Below, piece by piece: positions 35,181 to 46,229 of a DNA stretch of 64,000 nt. The stretch is from Silene latifolia (Eukaryota; Streptophyta; Magnoliopsida; Caryophyllales; Caryophyllaceae): NCBI RefSeq assembly GCF_048544455.1, contig NC_133528.1, forward strand, positions 51,574,293-51,638,292. Direction: 5' to 3'. Below the pieces are notes generated by a model. It saw only the letters and a list, made by a program, of their open reading frames with translations. It had not been told where the DNA came from and ran no database searches. Each line of letters starts with the position of its first letter. Position 1 is the first letter of the stretch. The translations under genes and the position numbers were made by a program.

Positions 35181-35340
35181 GGTGCACGGGTCGGGTTGAA
35201 GCGGGTCAGGTCATATCGGGTTCGGAATGTGTCGGGTTAGCGACGGGTCGGGTCGGTTACGGTTCATGTCAGGTCATCTTCGGGTCGGGTCATCAACGGG
35301 TGGCATGTCAGGTTGAGTCAATATCGGGTCAGATTATAAG
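35181..35340. repeat. Degenerate GGGTCGGGTT-rich stretch
   Basis: Loose tandem copies of GGGTCGGGT, CGGGTCAGGTC and variants between ATH-C and LINE-2. It resembles in style the interior of the hAT MITE at 20031, but no terminal repeats or target duplication were found. The following 115 bases (35341-35455) are AT-rich with nothing recognisable. Confidence 0.6.
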
Positions 35341-35475
35341 CATATATTTTCTCTTATGTATTTAGTTATCGATGGGTAATTTTATGTTTAAACAACGTCT
35401 AGGTGTATTAATTGTAATTTTAAGTGAATAATTAAGATTAATGTAAATTTAGTCGTTTTTTTTTTTGGTGAAATG

Positions 35476-35478
<3 letters not shown>

Positions 35479-35536
<58 letters not shown>
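35479..35536. repeat. AT dinucleotide microsatellite in the LINE-2 tail
   Basis: A 58-bp (AT)n run, 12 bases from the poly-A tail of LINE-2. LINE-1 has only a short TATATATATTA at the same place. Confidence 0.95.
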
Positions 35537-35538
<2 letters not shown>

Positions 35539-35610
35539 CAAAAACTTTATCCAATTACATAAGGATCAAAGAACTTCCAATGAATTAGAAACAAAAAAAC
35601 ATCGTCCCCA

Positions 35611-38170
35611 TCAACAGAATCCCACACAAGTCCTTATCTCCAAATCAGTTTGTCCACCTCTACAATCATTAAGCCTACGAATTTGCTGTTGGATTATCTT
35701 CTTCATCCATTCTGCTACTACGATAGGTCTCAATACATTGAGCTGAATTCTCGCATGATTGCGTTGGGACCAGACAGTATATCTGTAAGTAGTCAGCACT
35801 AGAGCTAAAGCTTTCCATTTCATGTTGCTTCTATTAGCATTCAGTAACTCAGTGACAGTGGGAAATGGTCGTTCAATCCATTCTTCAACACATTTCTGTA
35901 CTTAGCAACTGAATTTGCATTCAGTGAAAATATGCTCAATGGTTTCAGACTGTTCAACACATAGAATGCACATATCATCCTGACCGAAACCATAAGCATA
36001 GAGCTTAGCTTTAGTATTCAGACCTTATTGCATTATCAGCCAGGAATTGAAAGAGTGTTTGGGCACATTCCATTCATTCCACACGATTTTTGTCCAGTTC
36101 TGAGTAGGATGTGTTCTCATCAGCCAGTTATAACCATTACCAATTGTATACCCTTGCTGATGAGGAGCCCAGCAATTGTCAATGAATACATTCTTAATCT
36201 TCTCCTTCACCTTACATATAGTCTTCCAAGTCCAAGTAGAATCATTTGCAGGTGTATAATCATGCCAGTTTGCTCCTTTAAGGTAAACACTATCAATCCA
36301 TTTAATCCAAAGTCTATCAGCCTTCGAATAAATCCAACTCACCAGTTTTCCAACTGAAGCTATGTTCCAGATACTGGCTTTTTTAATCCCAAACCCTCCT
36401 GCAGATTTTGGCATAGTGACTCTATCCCAACCCACCAAGGGGACTCTATGGTATTCAGTGCAACTATCCCACAGAAAATTTCTGCAAATAGCCTCAACTC
36501 TCTTAATAGCAGCTTTAGGAATGACAAACATCGCAGCCCAGTAGCTATACAAGGTATTAAGGACTGAATTTATAAGGACAACCCTACCAGCATAGGACAA
36601 CTTTTTAGCTCCAAGACTTCTGATTCTTACCACCATTTTCTCCACAAGACAACTGCAATCTTTTTTAGAGACTTTGCCTGGTTGAATTGGAACTCCTAGA
36701 TACCTGAAAGGCATTTTTCCTTCCTGGAATCCTGTGACTGAGAGAATATCAGCCTGCAATTCCTCTTTCATACCATTAAAAAAAATTTCTGACTTTGTAT
36801 TATTCTTCTGTAGGCCTGATACATTAGAAAAAGAAGTGAAAGCTCTCACAAGGAGGAGGATAGAAGGGGCACCTCCTTTGCAAAACATCAATAGGTCATC
36901 AGCAAATATGAGGTGAGTAAGCTTTATTCCTTTGCATAGAGGATAATAGTGAAATGGCCATCTGGCAGTAGCAAAAGCAATAAGCCTTGTCAAGTAATCC
37001 ATACAAATAGTGAATATAAGAGGAGAAACTGGGTCACCCTGCCTGAGTCCCCTCTTACCCTTGAAATACCCAAAGTTATTACCATTCAGAACCAAGGTGT
37101 AAGAAGTGATTTGTATACAGGCCATACGAAGTTCAATAAATTTTGTGGGAAATTTCAGTCCAATCAGTAATTGTTCCACAAAATCCCATTCCACAGTATC
37201 ATAGGCTTTTTGCAAATCAACTTTGAACAAACATCTGGGATAGACATTCTTCCTAGAGTATTGATGAACAATATCCTGGCAAATCAGGACATTCTCAATT
37301 ATGGACCTCCCTTGCACAAATGCCCCTTACTCTCATGGATAAGATCAGGCAGAACCAGAGCAAACCTATTGCAAAGGAGCTTAGAGATAACCTTGTAAAG
37401 GACATTGTAACAAGCAATGGGTCTGAACTGCTTAACTGAAGTAGGTCTCTCACATTTAGGGATCAAACTTATATTTGTTGCATTTAGCTGAGTTAGCATT
37501 TGACCAGTATTGAAGAAATCCTGAATAGCATCAACTATGTCATTTCCAACCAGTTCCCAAGAGTCCCTAAAAAAAACACTTGAATATCCATCTGGACCTG
37601 GGGCTTTGTCAATAGGAATGGAGAAAACAACCTGTTCAACCTCCTCATACAGCACTGGCTTATTTAGAATATTGAGGTGCTCCTCTGTGCAAAAGTTTCC
37701 AAACTCCAGGACAGCAGGCCTCACATGCTCAGTTTCCCTTCTACTGCCAAGGAGACCAGTATAATACTCTAAAAAAGCATCATGAATGCTCTGGATATCA
37801 GTACAAACTTTCCCTTGTTGATCCTCAATCTATATGACAATATTCGTGATGCACCTTCTCTTGATGCTAGCATGAAAAAATGCTGAATTTATATCTCCCT
37901 CATTAGTCCACTTAATCTTAGCTTTTTGTTGAAGAAAACTATTTCTAGCTTTAATCAATTCTCTGAGGTTCTCCATGGCTTCCTTCTCCCTGGTGATAAG
38001 AGAGGGATTCATAGGGTCATCAATAATCTGAGTCTGAATATCAGCTAGGCCCTGTTCAGCCTCATCAGTCTTGACTTCAATATCAGAATAACACTCTTTG
38101 TTTAGCCCCTTTAACACAATCTTTAAACCTTTCAATTTCTTGACAATGCAATACATCCGAGTACCATTAA
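35611..38170 (-). pseudogene. LINE-2 reverse transcriptase region (broken)
   Basis: Minus-strand pieces: a linker with WTNEGDINSAFFHASIKRR; an N-terminal block KAPGPDGYSSVFFRDSW and RPIACYNVLYKVISK; after a one-base shift near 37310, KAYDTVEWDF, RQGDPVSPLIF and the catalytic FADDLLMF; then an alignable C-terminus with CILCVEQSETIEHIFTECKF, a zinc-finger-like motif. Stops at about 36022 and 35910 and frame changes near 37310 and 37730-37830 show the copy is dead. Parallel blocks in LINE-1 show the same family or a close relative. Confidence 0.88.
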
Positions 38171-38179
38171 TAGTGCTAT

Positions 38180-39955
38180 TGGTCGGACTCTCGAGAAGGT
38201 TTAGTTTTCGGTACTTGTCGTTAGGAGCACCTAGACCAAAACACAATTTATAACTTCACAAACAACTCTACAATTAGTAAAGAGGCAAGTAAAGGTCGGA
38301 TCCCAAGGGACGGGAATTGAGATGAGATTTTCTATTGCAACTAGTGGTGTCTAAGGGTGTCACAATTTGGGGTTTGAAGTAGAAGATCACTAAACTAAAT
38401 AGCAATGAAAGTAAACAAGCAAGATGAATAAAAGGGGTGTAAACAATTGATAAAAGGCACTAGGGTGTCATGGGGTCATAGGGGATTCATGGGAATTGAT
38501 CATACAAACATATTCTCAAATTATAAGCAAGCAATTATTGTTGTGATGGATCGAGTTGGTTTATATCTTACAATCCTAGGAAAGTTTGGGTCCCGGAGCC
38601 GAATCGATTAGATTGTACAACACCTAGAAGTCGACTTAATCTTCCCTACTCAACAATATGCATGGTCTAATGAGACTCGAGTTGGTTTATGTCTTACAAG
38701 TCTCATTGAAAAGATAGGTGATGGGTAAAAAATGCAAGGATTCATAGGCTCGCATTTCATCAAACATAACATGTGCATAAGTTGAGATCACAACAAGCAA
38801 GCAAATATACTATGAAAACATATTAAATTAAGCATGAATCATTCCCCATGTTGGTTTCCCCTAATTACCCATTAACCCTGGCTAAGGAAACTACTCACTC
38901 ATTATCATGTTGAACATGCTAGCAAGGTTGTCAATCATACCAACAAAGTGAAACATGATGAATAAATGAAGATAATTAACAATAATTAAAAAGGGATTAA
39001 GAGAATTATACCTACTAATGATTCTAATAATAAAGCAAAGAATAATAGAAGTACTTGATGCTTGATTGGAAGGTTGTAAATCTCCCAATAATAACCCAAA
39101 TAATCTTCAATTACCCAAAATAAAGGATGAACAAAAGAGAGATTAAGGAAATGAAACTTGTATTAAAACTCGATTAAATGTTGATTACAAGATTAAAGAG
39201 AGATTTGATTGATATTAACTACACTAAAGATTGCTAAGAAGAACATGCTCTTCTAATTAGACTAATGGGGTATTTATAGTGGGGATTAGGTACATAAATT
39301 AGGGTTTACTAAGGGCTTAAATGACGATTAAGTCCTTGAGGAATCGCCGGTCTCTAGGGAGACTCCGGTCTCCTTTTCGCCGGTCTTAGAAAATTATGCG
39401 CATCCTTCCTTGAAGCTTGTAGAAGACGAAATAGCTGTTAGAGAATCCGGGCGTCTAGGGCACGGGACGGGCGGATTTTGGTGATTCTGGACGGGCGTCC
39501 AGAAGGGGAAGACGGGCGGATTTGGGGCGGTTTGGACGGGCGTCCACAGGGGGAAGACGCTCAGATTGTGGGTGCTGGACGGGCGTCTTGTGGACAATCC
39601 GCTCGGATTGTCTTACAGCTTCTTTCCTTCTTCTTTTCTTCCTTTTTATTCATAGAATCCTTGAGGATTTCCTCGGGGATGCAATGATCTTTTCTCATCA
39701 TTGCCCATCTACTATAGTATGTACAAAGGCCTTCTAGTCTTGCCTCTCCTTGATGCTTGGTCATTGAATTCAATCAATTTAGCTCTATTTTGCCATGAAA
39801 ATGCAAGATTTGCACTCCTTTCCTACCAAGGACACAAAACCTCAAAGAATAAGCAAAACAAAGGACTAAAGACAATAAATGACCAAATATGCACTAAAAA
39901 GCATGGGAACAAAGCTAATTCGGGGACTAAATGTGCTCTAATTATGGTCACATCA
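38180..39955 (-). repeat. 3' LTR of ATH-B2, 1,776 bp
   Basis: On the minus strand it begins TGATGTGACCATAATTAG at 39955 and ends GAGAGTCCGACCA. It matches the ATH-E LTR (42865-44619) throughout. The word array at 39445-39610 holds eight words with CG-NN-CG or related cores (for example ACGGGCGGAT, ACGGGCGTCC, AATCCGCTCGGATT), arranged as four pairs 20-21 bp apart. Confidence 0.88.
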
Positions 39956-40299
39956 AATATCCCCAAACCGAACCTTTGCTCGTCCCGAGTAAAGAGGTGA
40001 CAAAGACTAGGACCATTATTTAAACTAACCTAATAGCATAGCTGATATGAGACAATTAGCGGGTCTCACTCCGCCCCTTCAACTCGCAACAAGACAACCA
40101 TGAGGTAGGATGCCTTCTTGCAAGGCAAGGTGGGTCTTGCCAAAATGGCGACACATCCAATCATTAAGCACACAAAATCAAGTAATGGATGCATCTACAA
40201 AAGCATAGCCACTTTCCTCATCTAAGTAGCAGAAATTATCTACAAGGGAAGCAATTCAAGGGTACACACTCCTTCATAAATGCAATTTCTTCAAACTAC
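39956..40299 (-). mobile_element. ATH-B2 3' internal end
   Basis: Beside the LTR lies the polypurine tract (reverse complement of ATCCCCAAACCGAACC) and the hairpin with CTCGTCCCGAGTAAA. It matches ATH-B1 26137-26480 and ATH-E 60790-60940 in reverse. It stops at 40299, where TAT-D begins, so the rest of ATH-B2 is not seen here. Confidence 0.8.
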
Positions 40300-40976
40300 T
40301 GTTCGGGCTAAAAATAGCGCAATAAAGAAGGCCCACTTAATAAAGTAAAGGCTATGAAAGAAGTGATGAGGAGAAAGGAAGCCCGCGGTTGGAGAAAGGG
40401 GAAACGGGCTCAAGGGAGATTAGGAGCCCAACATAGGAGGCGTCCGCATTAAGGAAAGAAGCGTCAGGGAGAAGTTAGGGAGAAGTTAGGGAGATCAGGG
40501 AGAATTGGCAAGGGAGTCCGGGTTTGGAAAGAGTCCTTATGGAAATTATATTCCCTTTCCATATTCGAGGTAGGACATATCTAGGGTTCTTACCCTATAA
40601 ATAGCCAAGGAAGCAAATCAGGAATTCATTCATTCAACACCCGCATTCATACATCAACATTCAAGATCACATCTCGGCACATAATATACGTTCGTCCTAG
40701 ATCTTGTAGGCCTGAAACCTAGGGCCAGCAGGATTAGCTTTGAGCCATAATTGTAATCATCCTCCTATTCGTATAGTGCAATACTTGGCAGGGTACCGTC
40801 CCTCCCGCGGTTGTTCTCACATTGGGTTTTCTGCGTCACCAAATCTCACGTGTTAATTTACATTACGCACTTCATTTTTCTATTTATTTATTTACAATAC
40901 GAACAAACATACAACCAACCAACGAGTAAGACTACATTGACCCTAATTAATCGACTTGGGTAAAAATACCTAAACA
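40300..40976 (+). repeat. TAT-D 5' LTR, 677 bp
   Basis: Starts TGTTCGGGCTAAAAATAG and ends ATACCTAAACA. CCCTATAAATAGCC at about 40593-40606 is a good TATA box. A GA-rich stretch with repeated GAGAAGTTAGG lies near 40470-40500. No CG-NN-CG word doublets are seen. Confidence 0.85.
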
Positions 40977-40979
40977 GTT

Positions 40980-40996
40980 TGGCGCCCACCGTGGGG
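40980..40996 (+). other. TAT-D primer-binding site
   Basis: TGGCGCCCACCGTGGGG follows the LTR by three bases. It is a common Tat-lineage primer-binding site. Confidence 0.8.
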
Positions 40997-41033
40997 CATT
41001 GTGGTCGTCAATCGTTGATATTCAAAATATACA

Positions 41034-42859
41034 ATGGAAAAGCAAGCATCTGAAGCCGTGTCAGGGAGCAGGCAACCATCGCCACCACCACCGTCTACCC
41101 AAAATCCAACATCAACAGTGGCCACGCAGGCTCCCGGACATACCTCAAGAATCATACCGACAACAAAAGCCTCTCTACCTCCCAGGACTCCTGCTGTCGT
41201 GACCCAGGCCAGGTCAGATAAGGGAACAACAAGTTCAGGCACCACTCCGCCACCTAGTCCCACACAAATCTTACTCACTGGCGTGGAAAATCTTCAGAAA
41301 GCTATGGAAAACATGAGAGAAGACCAAAGGAGAGCAGATACTGAGGCAAGAAGAAGAGACAGAGAGCTCTGGGCACAGATTGATATCCTAAAACAACAGT
41401 CTGTCACTCTAGTAAGTGGGACAGGGGAAGGAAGATCTCCTTTGGTAGATCTGACACGGGGAGCATCAGGCAGCAGGCAGATACCAGCTGAACTAATAAC
41501 AAGGTTAGATTTTGCTACAGTACCGTCAGATGGAAGAATAACCCCACGAGGGTTAGGATACCTAACACCAGATAGCTGGCAGCTGGCCAACTGCATAGGG
41601 ATACAAACAGGTGGCCTCCCCGTCAGCAGCCCCGCAACAATCGAGCAGACACCTGTAGCAGGATCCGAGTCAAACAAGCAAGCGAACTGGCAGCAGGGGA
41701 CCATCGTTACTACAACCCCCCTGGCTGCCGGAGCATATCAGAGCCTTCAAGAACCCGGATCAGGAGGAAATATGCAGACAGCTGACAGACGGACCCCAGA
41801 TTCAGCCAGTATAACCAATCAACAGTACTTGGAACTAAAGGAGATGCTGAGCAGGGTCCCAGGGTTACCACCCCCACTCGAGAAAGCAGCTCTAGACAGT
41901 TACGCCGACTCACCATTCGTGGACGCCATATCCATCACAGCCATGCCAAAGGGATTCACAAATCCAAATATGCCCCTCTTCGACGGCACAGCAGATCCCT
42001 TTGATCATATCAGCCAGTATAAGCAGAAAATGATGACGGTAACAGCTATAGGGCAAGTCAAGGAGGCTTGCATGTGCAAAGGATTCGGGTCCACCCTAAC
42101 AGGACCGACACTTCGATGGTTTGTGAGCCTGCCCAACAGGTCAATATCTACATTTGCTGAATTGGTGAACGCATTTACTCAACAGTTCGCAAGTAGCAGA
42201 AAGCCACAGAAGCACGCAGGAGACCTATACAGAATCGTCCAGGGGGCAGGAGAGAGCATTGGAGAATATAATACTAGGTTCAACAATGAGAAGGTAGCAG
42301 TACGAGAGTGTGATGTCTCAACAGCAGTAGAAGCCTTCAGAAGAGGCCTCCACCACGACTCCGACCTATATAAGCAGTTAACCATGCATCCATGCCATAG
42401 TTTCGAGGCAGTACAGGAGAAGGCAGCCGCCGCAATCAGGTTGAAAGAAGACGTCTTGGCTAGAGCCAGCTTGCTAAGCGCGCCTAGTATCTCCAGTACC
42501 TTAGTCGTGGAGAAGTCAGGAAGAAAGCAGACCACCACCAAGAAGGATGAGAGGTACAGACCATACGGGAGGGGAGTCAACAGAATCGAAGAAAATCAGC
42601 TACTCCCCACTCTGGCAGAATACGGATTCACTACAGGAATCAGAGGAATCTTGAAGGCACTCAGGGAGATGGGAGATGGAGTTAGGTGGCCCAACCCACC
42701 AGTAGGAGAACAAGCATAGAGGAAGGACAACAAGAAGAAGTGTGAATTCCACCGGGATATTGGGCACAACACTGAGGATTGCTACACATTACGAAGAGAG
42801 ATCAAGCGCCTGTACGAGCAGGGAAAGCTAAGCCACCTATTACCACGTGGGGGCAAGCA
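41034..42859 (+). pseudogene. TAT-D Gag with an in-frame amber codon
   Basis: The frame starts MEKQASEAVSGSRQ, with a Pro/Ser/Thr-rich N-terminus. A coiled-coil-like block follows (about residues 85-120, EDQRRADTEARRRDREL). The Gag domain (about residues 300-450) contains PLFDGTADPFDHISQYKQ, TLTGPTLRWFVSLP and GESIGEYNTRFNNE. A TAG at 42717-42719 is followed in the same frame by KKKCEFHRDIGHNTEDCYTL, the CCHC zinc finger that normally belongs to this protein. The frame is cut at 42860 by the target site of ATH-E. Either the TAG is a mutation or it is read through. Gag packages the element RNA. Confidence 0.85.
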
Positions 42860-43213
42860 GCAAGTGATGCGACCATAATTGGCGCATATTTAGCCCCCGA
42901 ATTACCATTGTTTCTATGCTTTTTAGTGCCTATTTGGGTCATTTCTTATCTTTAGTTCTTTGTTTTGCATATTCTTTGAGATTTTGATCCCTTGGTAGGA
43001 AAGGAGTAAGAATCTTGCATTTTCATGGCAAAACAAGGCTAAATTGATCATATTCAATGACCAAGCATCAAGGAGAGACAAGACTAGAAGGCCTTTGTAC
43101 ATAGCATAGTAGAAGAGCATTGTTGAGAAAAGGATCCTTGAGTCCCCAAGGAAATCCCCAAGGAATTCGTGAAGAAAAGGGAAGAAAAAGAAGAAGGAAA
43201 GTTGCTGAACTAC

Positions 43214-43375
43214 AATCCGAACGGATTGTAGAGAATCCGTCCGTCCTCGCCAATCCGAGCGTCCCGCAAAGGAATCCGCCCGGATTCCCCCTCGCCAGTC
43301 CGAGCGTCTTGCCCAAGAATCCGCTCGGATCCCTCAGCCCAGATCCGGCCGTCCCGACTCCCATCCGCACGGATC
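43214..43375 (+). repeat. Array of eight CG-NN-CG words in ATH-E 5' LTR
   Basis: Words: AATCCGAACGGATT, AATCCGTCCGTCC, AATCCGAGCGTCC, AATCCGCCCGGATT, AGTCCGAGCGTC, AATCCGCTCGGAT, GATCCGGCCGTCC and CATCCGCACGGAT. By my count they form four pairs with starts 20, 21, 21 and 21 bp apart, and 18-24 bp between pairs. The two bases between CGs vary freely. A copy lies in the 3' LTR at about 61290-61451. Confidence 0.85.
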
Positions 43376-43519
43376 GCAGCACAGCACGTTTTCATTCCTC
43401 AAGCATCGATAAGAGAAGCCCTTCTCTCGGATAATCCCGGAGGCTCCTTGCTCAACTTAAAAAGTGTAATTACTAGTTTAGCCCTTAGTTAACCCTAATG
43501 CATCCTCCCTAATTTTCAC

Positions 43520-43527
43520 TATAAATA
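43520..43527 (+). promoter_or_regulatory. Probable TATA box of the ATH-E LTR
   Basis: TATAAATA within CACTATAAATACCCC, well matched to plant core promoters. The same sequence is kept in the 3' LTR near 61595. Confidence 0.6.
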
Positions 43528-44623
43528 CCCCATTAGTCTAATTAGAGGAGCATGTTCTTCTTATCAATAATTAGTGTAGTTAATATCAATCAAATCTCTC
43601 TTCAATATTGTAATCAAATATTAATCAAGTTTTAATCCAAGTTTTAGTTCTTTAATCTCTCTCTTGTTCTTACTTTATTTTGGGTAATTGAAGATTATTT
43701 GGGTTATTATTGGGAGATTGACAACCTCTCAATCTAGGATTCAAGTACTTCTATTATTCTTGCTTTATTATTGGAATCATTAGTAGGTATAATCTCTTAA
43801 TCCCTTTTTAATTATTGCTAATTACTTTCATTTATTCATCATGTTTCATTATGTTAGTATGATTGACAACCTCTCTAGCATGATCAATATGATAATGAGT
43901 GAGTAGTCTCTTAGCTAGGGTTTAATGGGTGATTAAGGGAAACCAGCATGGGGAATGATTCATGCTTAAATTAATATGCTTTCATATCTTATTTGCTTGC
44001 TTGTTTTGATCTTAATACATGCACATGTTATATTTGATGAAATGCTAAGCCTATGAATCCTTGCATTTACTATCATCTTCTATCCTTTCAACTTGACTTG
44101 TAAGACATAACCCAACTCGAGTCTTGTTAGACCATGCATGTGTTAAGTAGGGAAGATTAAGTCGACTTGTAGGTGTTGTACAATCCAAGAGATTCGGCTC
44201 CGGGACCCAAACTTTCCTAGGATTGTAAGATATAACCCAACTCAATCCATCACAACAATAATTGCTTGCTTATAATTTGAGAACATGTTTGTATGATCAT
44301 ATCCCATGATTCCCCTATGAACCCATGACACCCTAGTGCTTTTAATCAATTGTTTACATCCCTTATTTTATTTACCTTGTTAGTTTATTTTCATTGCTAT
44401 CTTAGTTTAGTAACCTTCTACATCAACCCAATTTGTGACACCCCTAGACACCACTAGTTACAATAGAATCTTCATTTCAATACCCGTCCCTTGGGATCCG
44501 ACCTTTACTTGCCTCTTTACTAATTGTAGAGTTGTTTGTGAAGTATAAATTGTGTTTTGTATCGACCATTGACCAACGACCACATATGCTTAATTGTGAA
44601 CACCAAATGGCTCCGATCAAAAA

Positions 44624-44641
44624 TGGCGCCGTTGCCGGGGA
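44624..44641 (+). other. ATH-E primer-binding site
   Basis: TGGCGCCGTTGCCGGGGA lies five bases after the 5' LTR, identical in core to that of ATH-A. Confidence 0.88.
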
Positions 44642-44759
44642 CGGTGTTTAATTGATTTAAGATTTCTTTTATTGTTTTTAGTTGTGTCCTTTTTCACCTT
44701 GGGGAAGTAAAACTCCTCAAGGTTTGTTCTAATTGTTTTTGAGTTGTTTGATATTTTGC

Positions 44760-46229
44760 ATGTCTAGAAGGTTACAAAGAGATTTGTTACCTTTTGACCG
44801 TGAAATCGAAAGAACCTTGACGAATAATAGGAGACTTGTTAGGAGGAATTTGGGAGGTGTTGGTGAAGTTGTTCAACCCGCTAGTGAGTTTGTCAATCCT
44901 TTCGCAATAGAAGGAGAAGAAAACCCATTAAAAAATACCACACAAAATCCACCTACAATGCCTAAATTCTCGTCACACTCTATACCCACCGAGGAGGATC
45001 TACCAAATGGTACTCCTACCCCACAACATCTTACCGGAAACTTTATTGCCAAGTCCGCCTTCATCCAACTAGTTGAGAGGAGCCAATTCGGGGGAATGCC
45101 TAGTGAGGACCCTCATTCTCATATGGAAACATTTTGTGATTATTGTGAAGCTATCTCTCAAACGGGCGTGACTCAAGACCAAATAAGATGGGTCTTATTT
45201 CCTTTTTCGTTAATCGGCACCGCAAAGCAATGGTTGAAGGGCCTTGATAAGGCCACCCTTGGAATAGATTCTTGGAAGAAGCTAGCTCTAGCTTTCTACA
45301 AAAACTTCTACCCACCGGAAAAGACCAATATGCTAAGAGCTCAAATTACGGGTTTTAAGCAAAGGGATGAAGAGTCTTTGTATGAAGCTTGGGAGCGGTT
45401 CAAAGGTATTTGTCGCTCATGTCCTCACCATGGACTTAGCGAATGGTTTTTAGTGCAACAATTTTGGAATGGTTTATATGAAGATTCAAGGAACATTCTC
45501 AATATGGGATCAAATGGAATGTTCACCGAAGTTGATGACAATCAAACATGGAACAAGATTGAGGAAATGGCGGTCCATAATTCGCAATATAGTAGGCCTC
45601 GCAAGGCTACTAGAGGAGGAAAGTATGAAGTGGACACCGTTACTCAATTGGGTGCTCAACTTAGTGCTCACATTGACACAATCAACTTGAAGTTTGAACA
45701 AGCTATGGCTAGACTTGAGGAAAACTCAAAATCAACAAAGCATCATGTTAATGCCATGACGGCATCCTCATCAATCCCAAGCGGGATATGTGAGAATTGT
45801 GGAACCTTGGGTCATGACTCAAGTGAATGTAGGGGAACAACCGAGCAAGTCAATGCTTTCCAAGCTTACAAAAGTGGTACCCCTTATTCAAATTTTTACA
45901 ATGAAAACACCAAGTTCCATCCAAATCTCTCATACAAAAGCCAAAATGTTCAAAACCCTCAAACAACATACACTCCACCACCCATGAGAAATCAAAATCA
46001 AAGACCCTTTTACAATCAAAACCAAGGTTACCAAAATCAAAACCCATACAATCACCACAATGACCAAAGTTTTGATGTCCAAAAAGCGGTCCTCCAAATG
46101 CAAAAGAATCAACAAGAATTTTTCACCCAAATGCAAAAAGATAGCCAAGCAAAAGACACCACCATCAACAACATTCTAGCTCACACCAAGATGTTGGAAA
46201 ACACAATTAACCCAACTAGCATCTTCTAG
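44760..46229 (+). CDS. ATH-E Gag
   Basis: I take the start at MSRRLQRDLLPFDREIER (44760), aligned with the ATH-A start; an upstream ATG at 44733 adds nine residues. The Gag domain spans about residues 100-230 (SQFGGMPSEDPHSHMETF, LIGTAKQWLKGLDKATLG, SLYEAWERFKGICRSCP). A CCHC knuckle ICENCGTLGHDSSEC and an Asn/Gln-rich tail (PFYNQNQGYQNQNPYNHHN) follow. The frame stops at 46229. The protease frame overlaps in +1 with LASSSSQRQ, which in other Athila elements continues directly from Gag. So the join needs either a one-base frameshift or is a one-base mutation near 46208-46214. Confidence 0.88.
   Translation: MSRRLQRDLLPFDREIERTLTNNRRLVRRNLGGVGEVVQPASEFVNPFAIEGEENPLKNTTQNPPTMPKFSSHSIPTEEDLPNGTPTPQHLTGNFIAKSAFIQLVERSQFGGMPSEDPHSHMETFCDYCEAISQTGVTQDQIRWVLFPFSLIGTAKQWLKGLDKATLGIDSWKKLALAFYKNFYPPEKTNMLRAQITGFKQRDEESLYEAWERFKGICRSCPHHGLSEWFLVQQFWNGLYEDSRNILNMGSNGMFTEVDDNQTWNKIEEMAVHNSQYSRPRKATRGGKYEVDTVTQLGAQLSAHIDTINLKFEQAMARLEENSKSTKHHVNAMTASSSIPSGICENCGTLGHDSSECRGTTEQVNAFQAYKSGTPYSNFYNENTKFHPNLSYKSQNVQNPQTTYTPPPMRNQNQRPFYNQNQGYQNQNPYNHHNDQSFDVQKAVLQMQKNQQEFFTQMQKDSQAKDTTINNILAHTKMLENTINPTSIF

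Larger units (their letters stand above)
35456..38170 (-). mobile_element. LINE-2: 5'-truncated plant L1-type LINE
   Basis: Its poly-A tail is the T11 run at 35456-35466 on the plus strand. The 3' end beside it (GTGAATATATA) matches the LINE-1 3' end. Minus-strand frames give a linker (38170-37830), reverse transcriptase (37724-36025) and a zinc-finger-like end (about 36010-35611). It is truncated within the region between endonuclease and reverse transcriptase, near INGTRMYCIVKKLKGLK. Beyond that is ATH-B2 LTR sequence. No clear target duplication was found. Confidence 0.85.
42865..44619 (+). repeat. ATH-E 5' LTR
   Basis: Starts TGATGCGACCATAATTGG and ends GGCTCCGATCA. A word array at 43214-43375 precedes the TATA box (TATAAATA, 43520-43527) by about 150 bp. 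The ORFs predicted across the array on both strands, such as 43068-43434, simply reflect its GC-rich repeats. Confidence 0.95.

Noticed and set aside
43214..43375. CRISPR-like array of short repeats with about 10-bp spacers
   Set aside because: The words are palindromic, variable and part of a eukaryotic LTR; there are no cas genes and the spacers are too short.
43068..43434. ORFs over the ATH-E LTR word array (again at 61144-61510)
   Set aside because: GC-rich repeated words keep frames open on both strands; the translations are repetitive and lie in the LTR.
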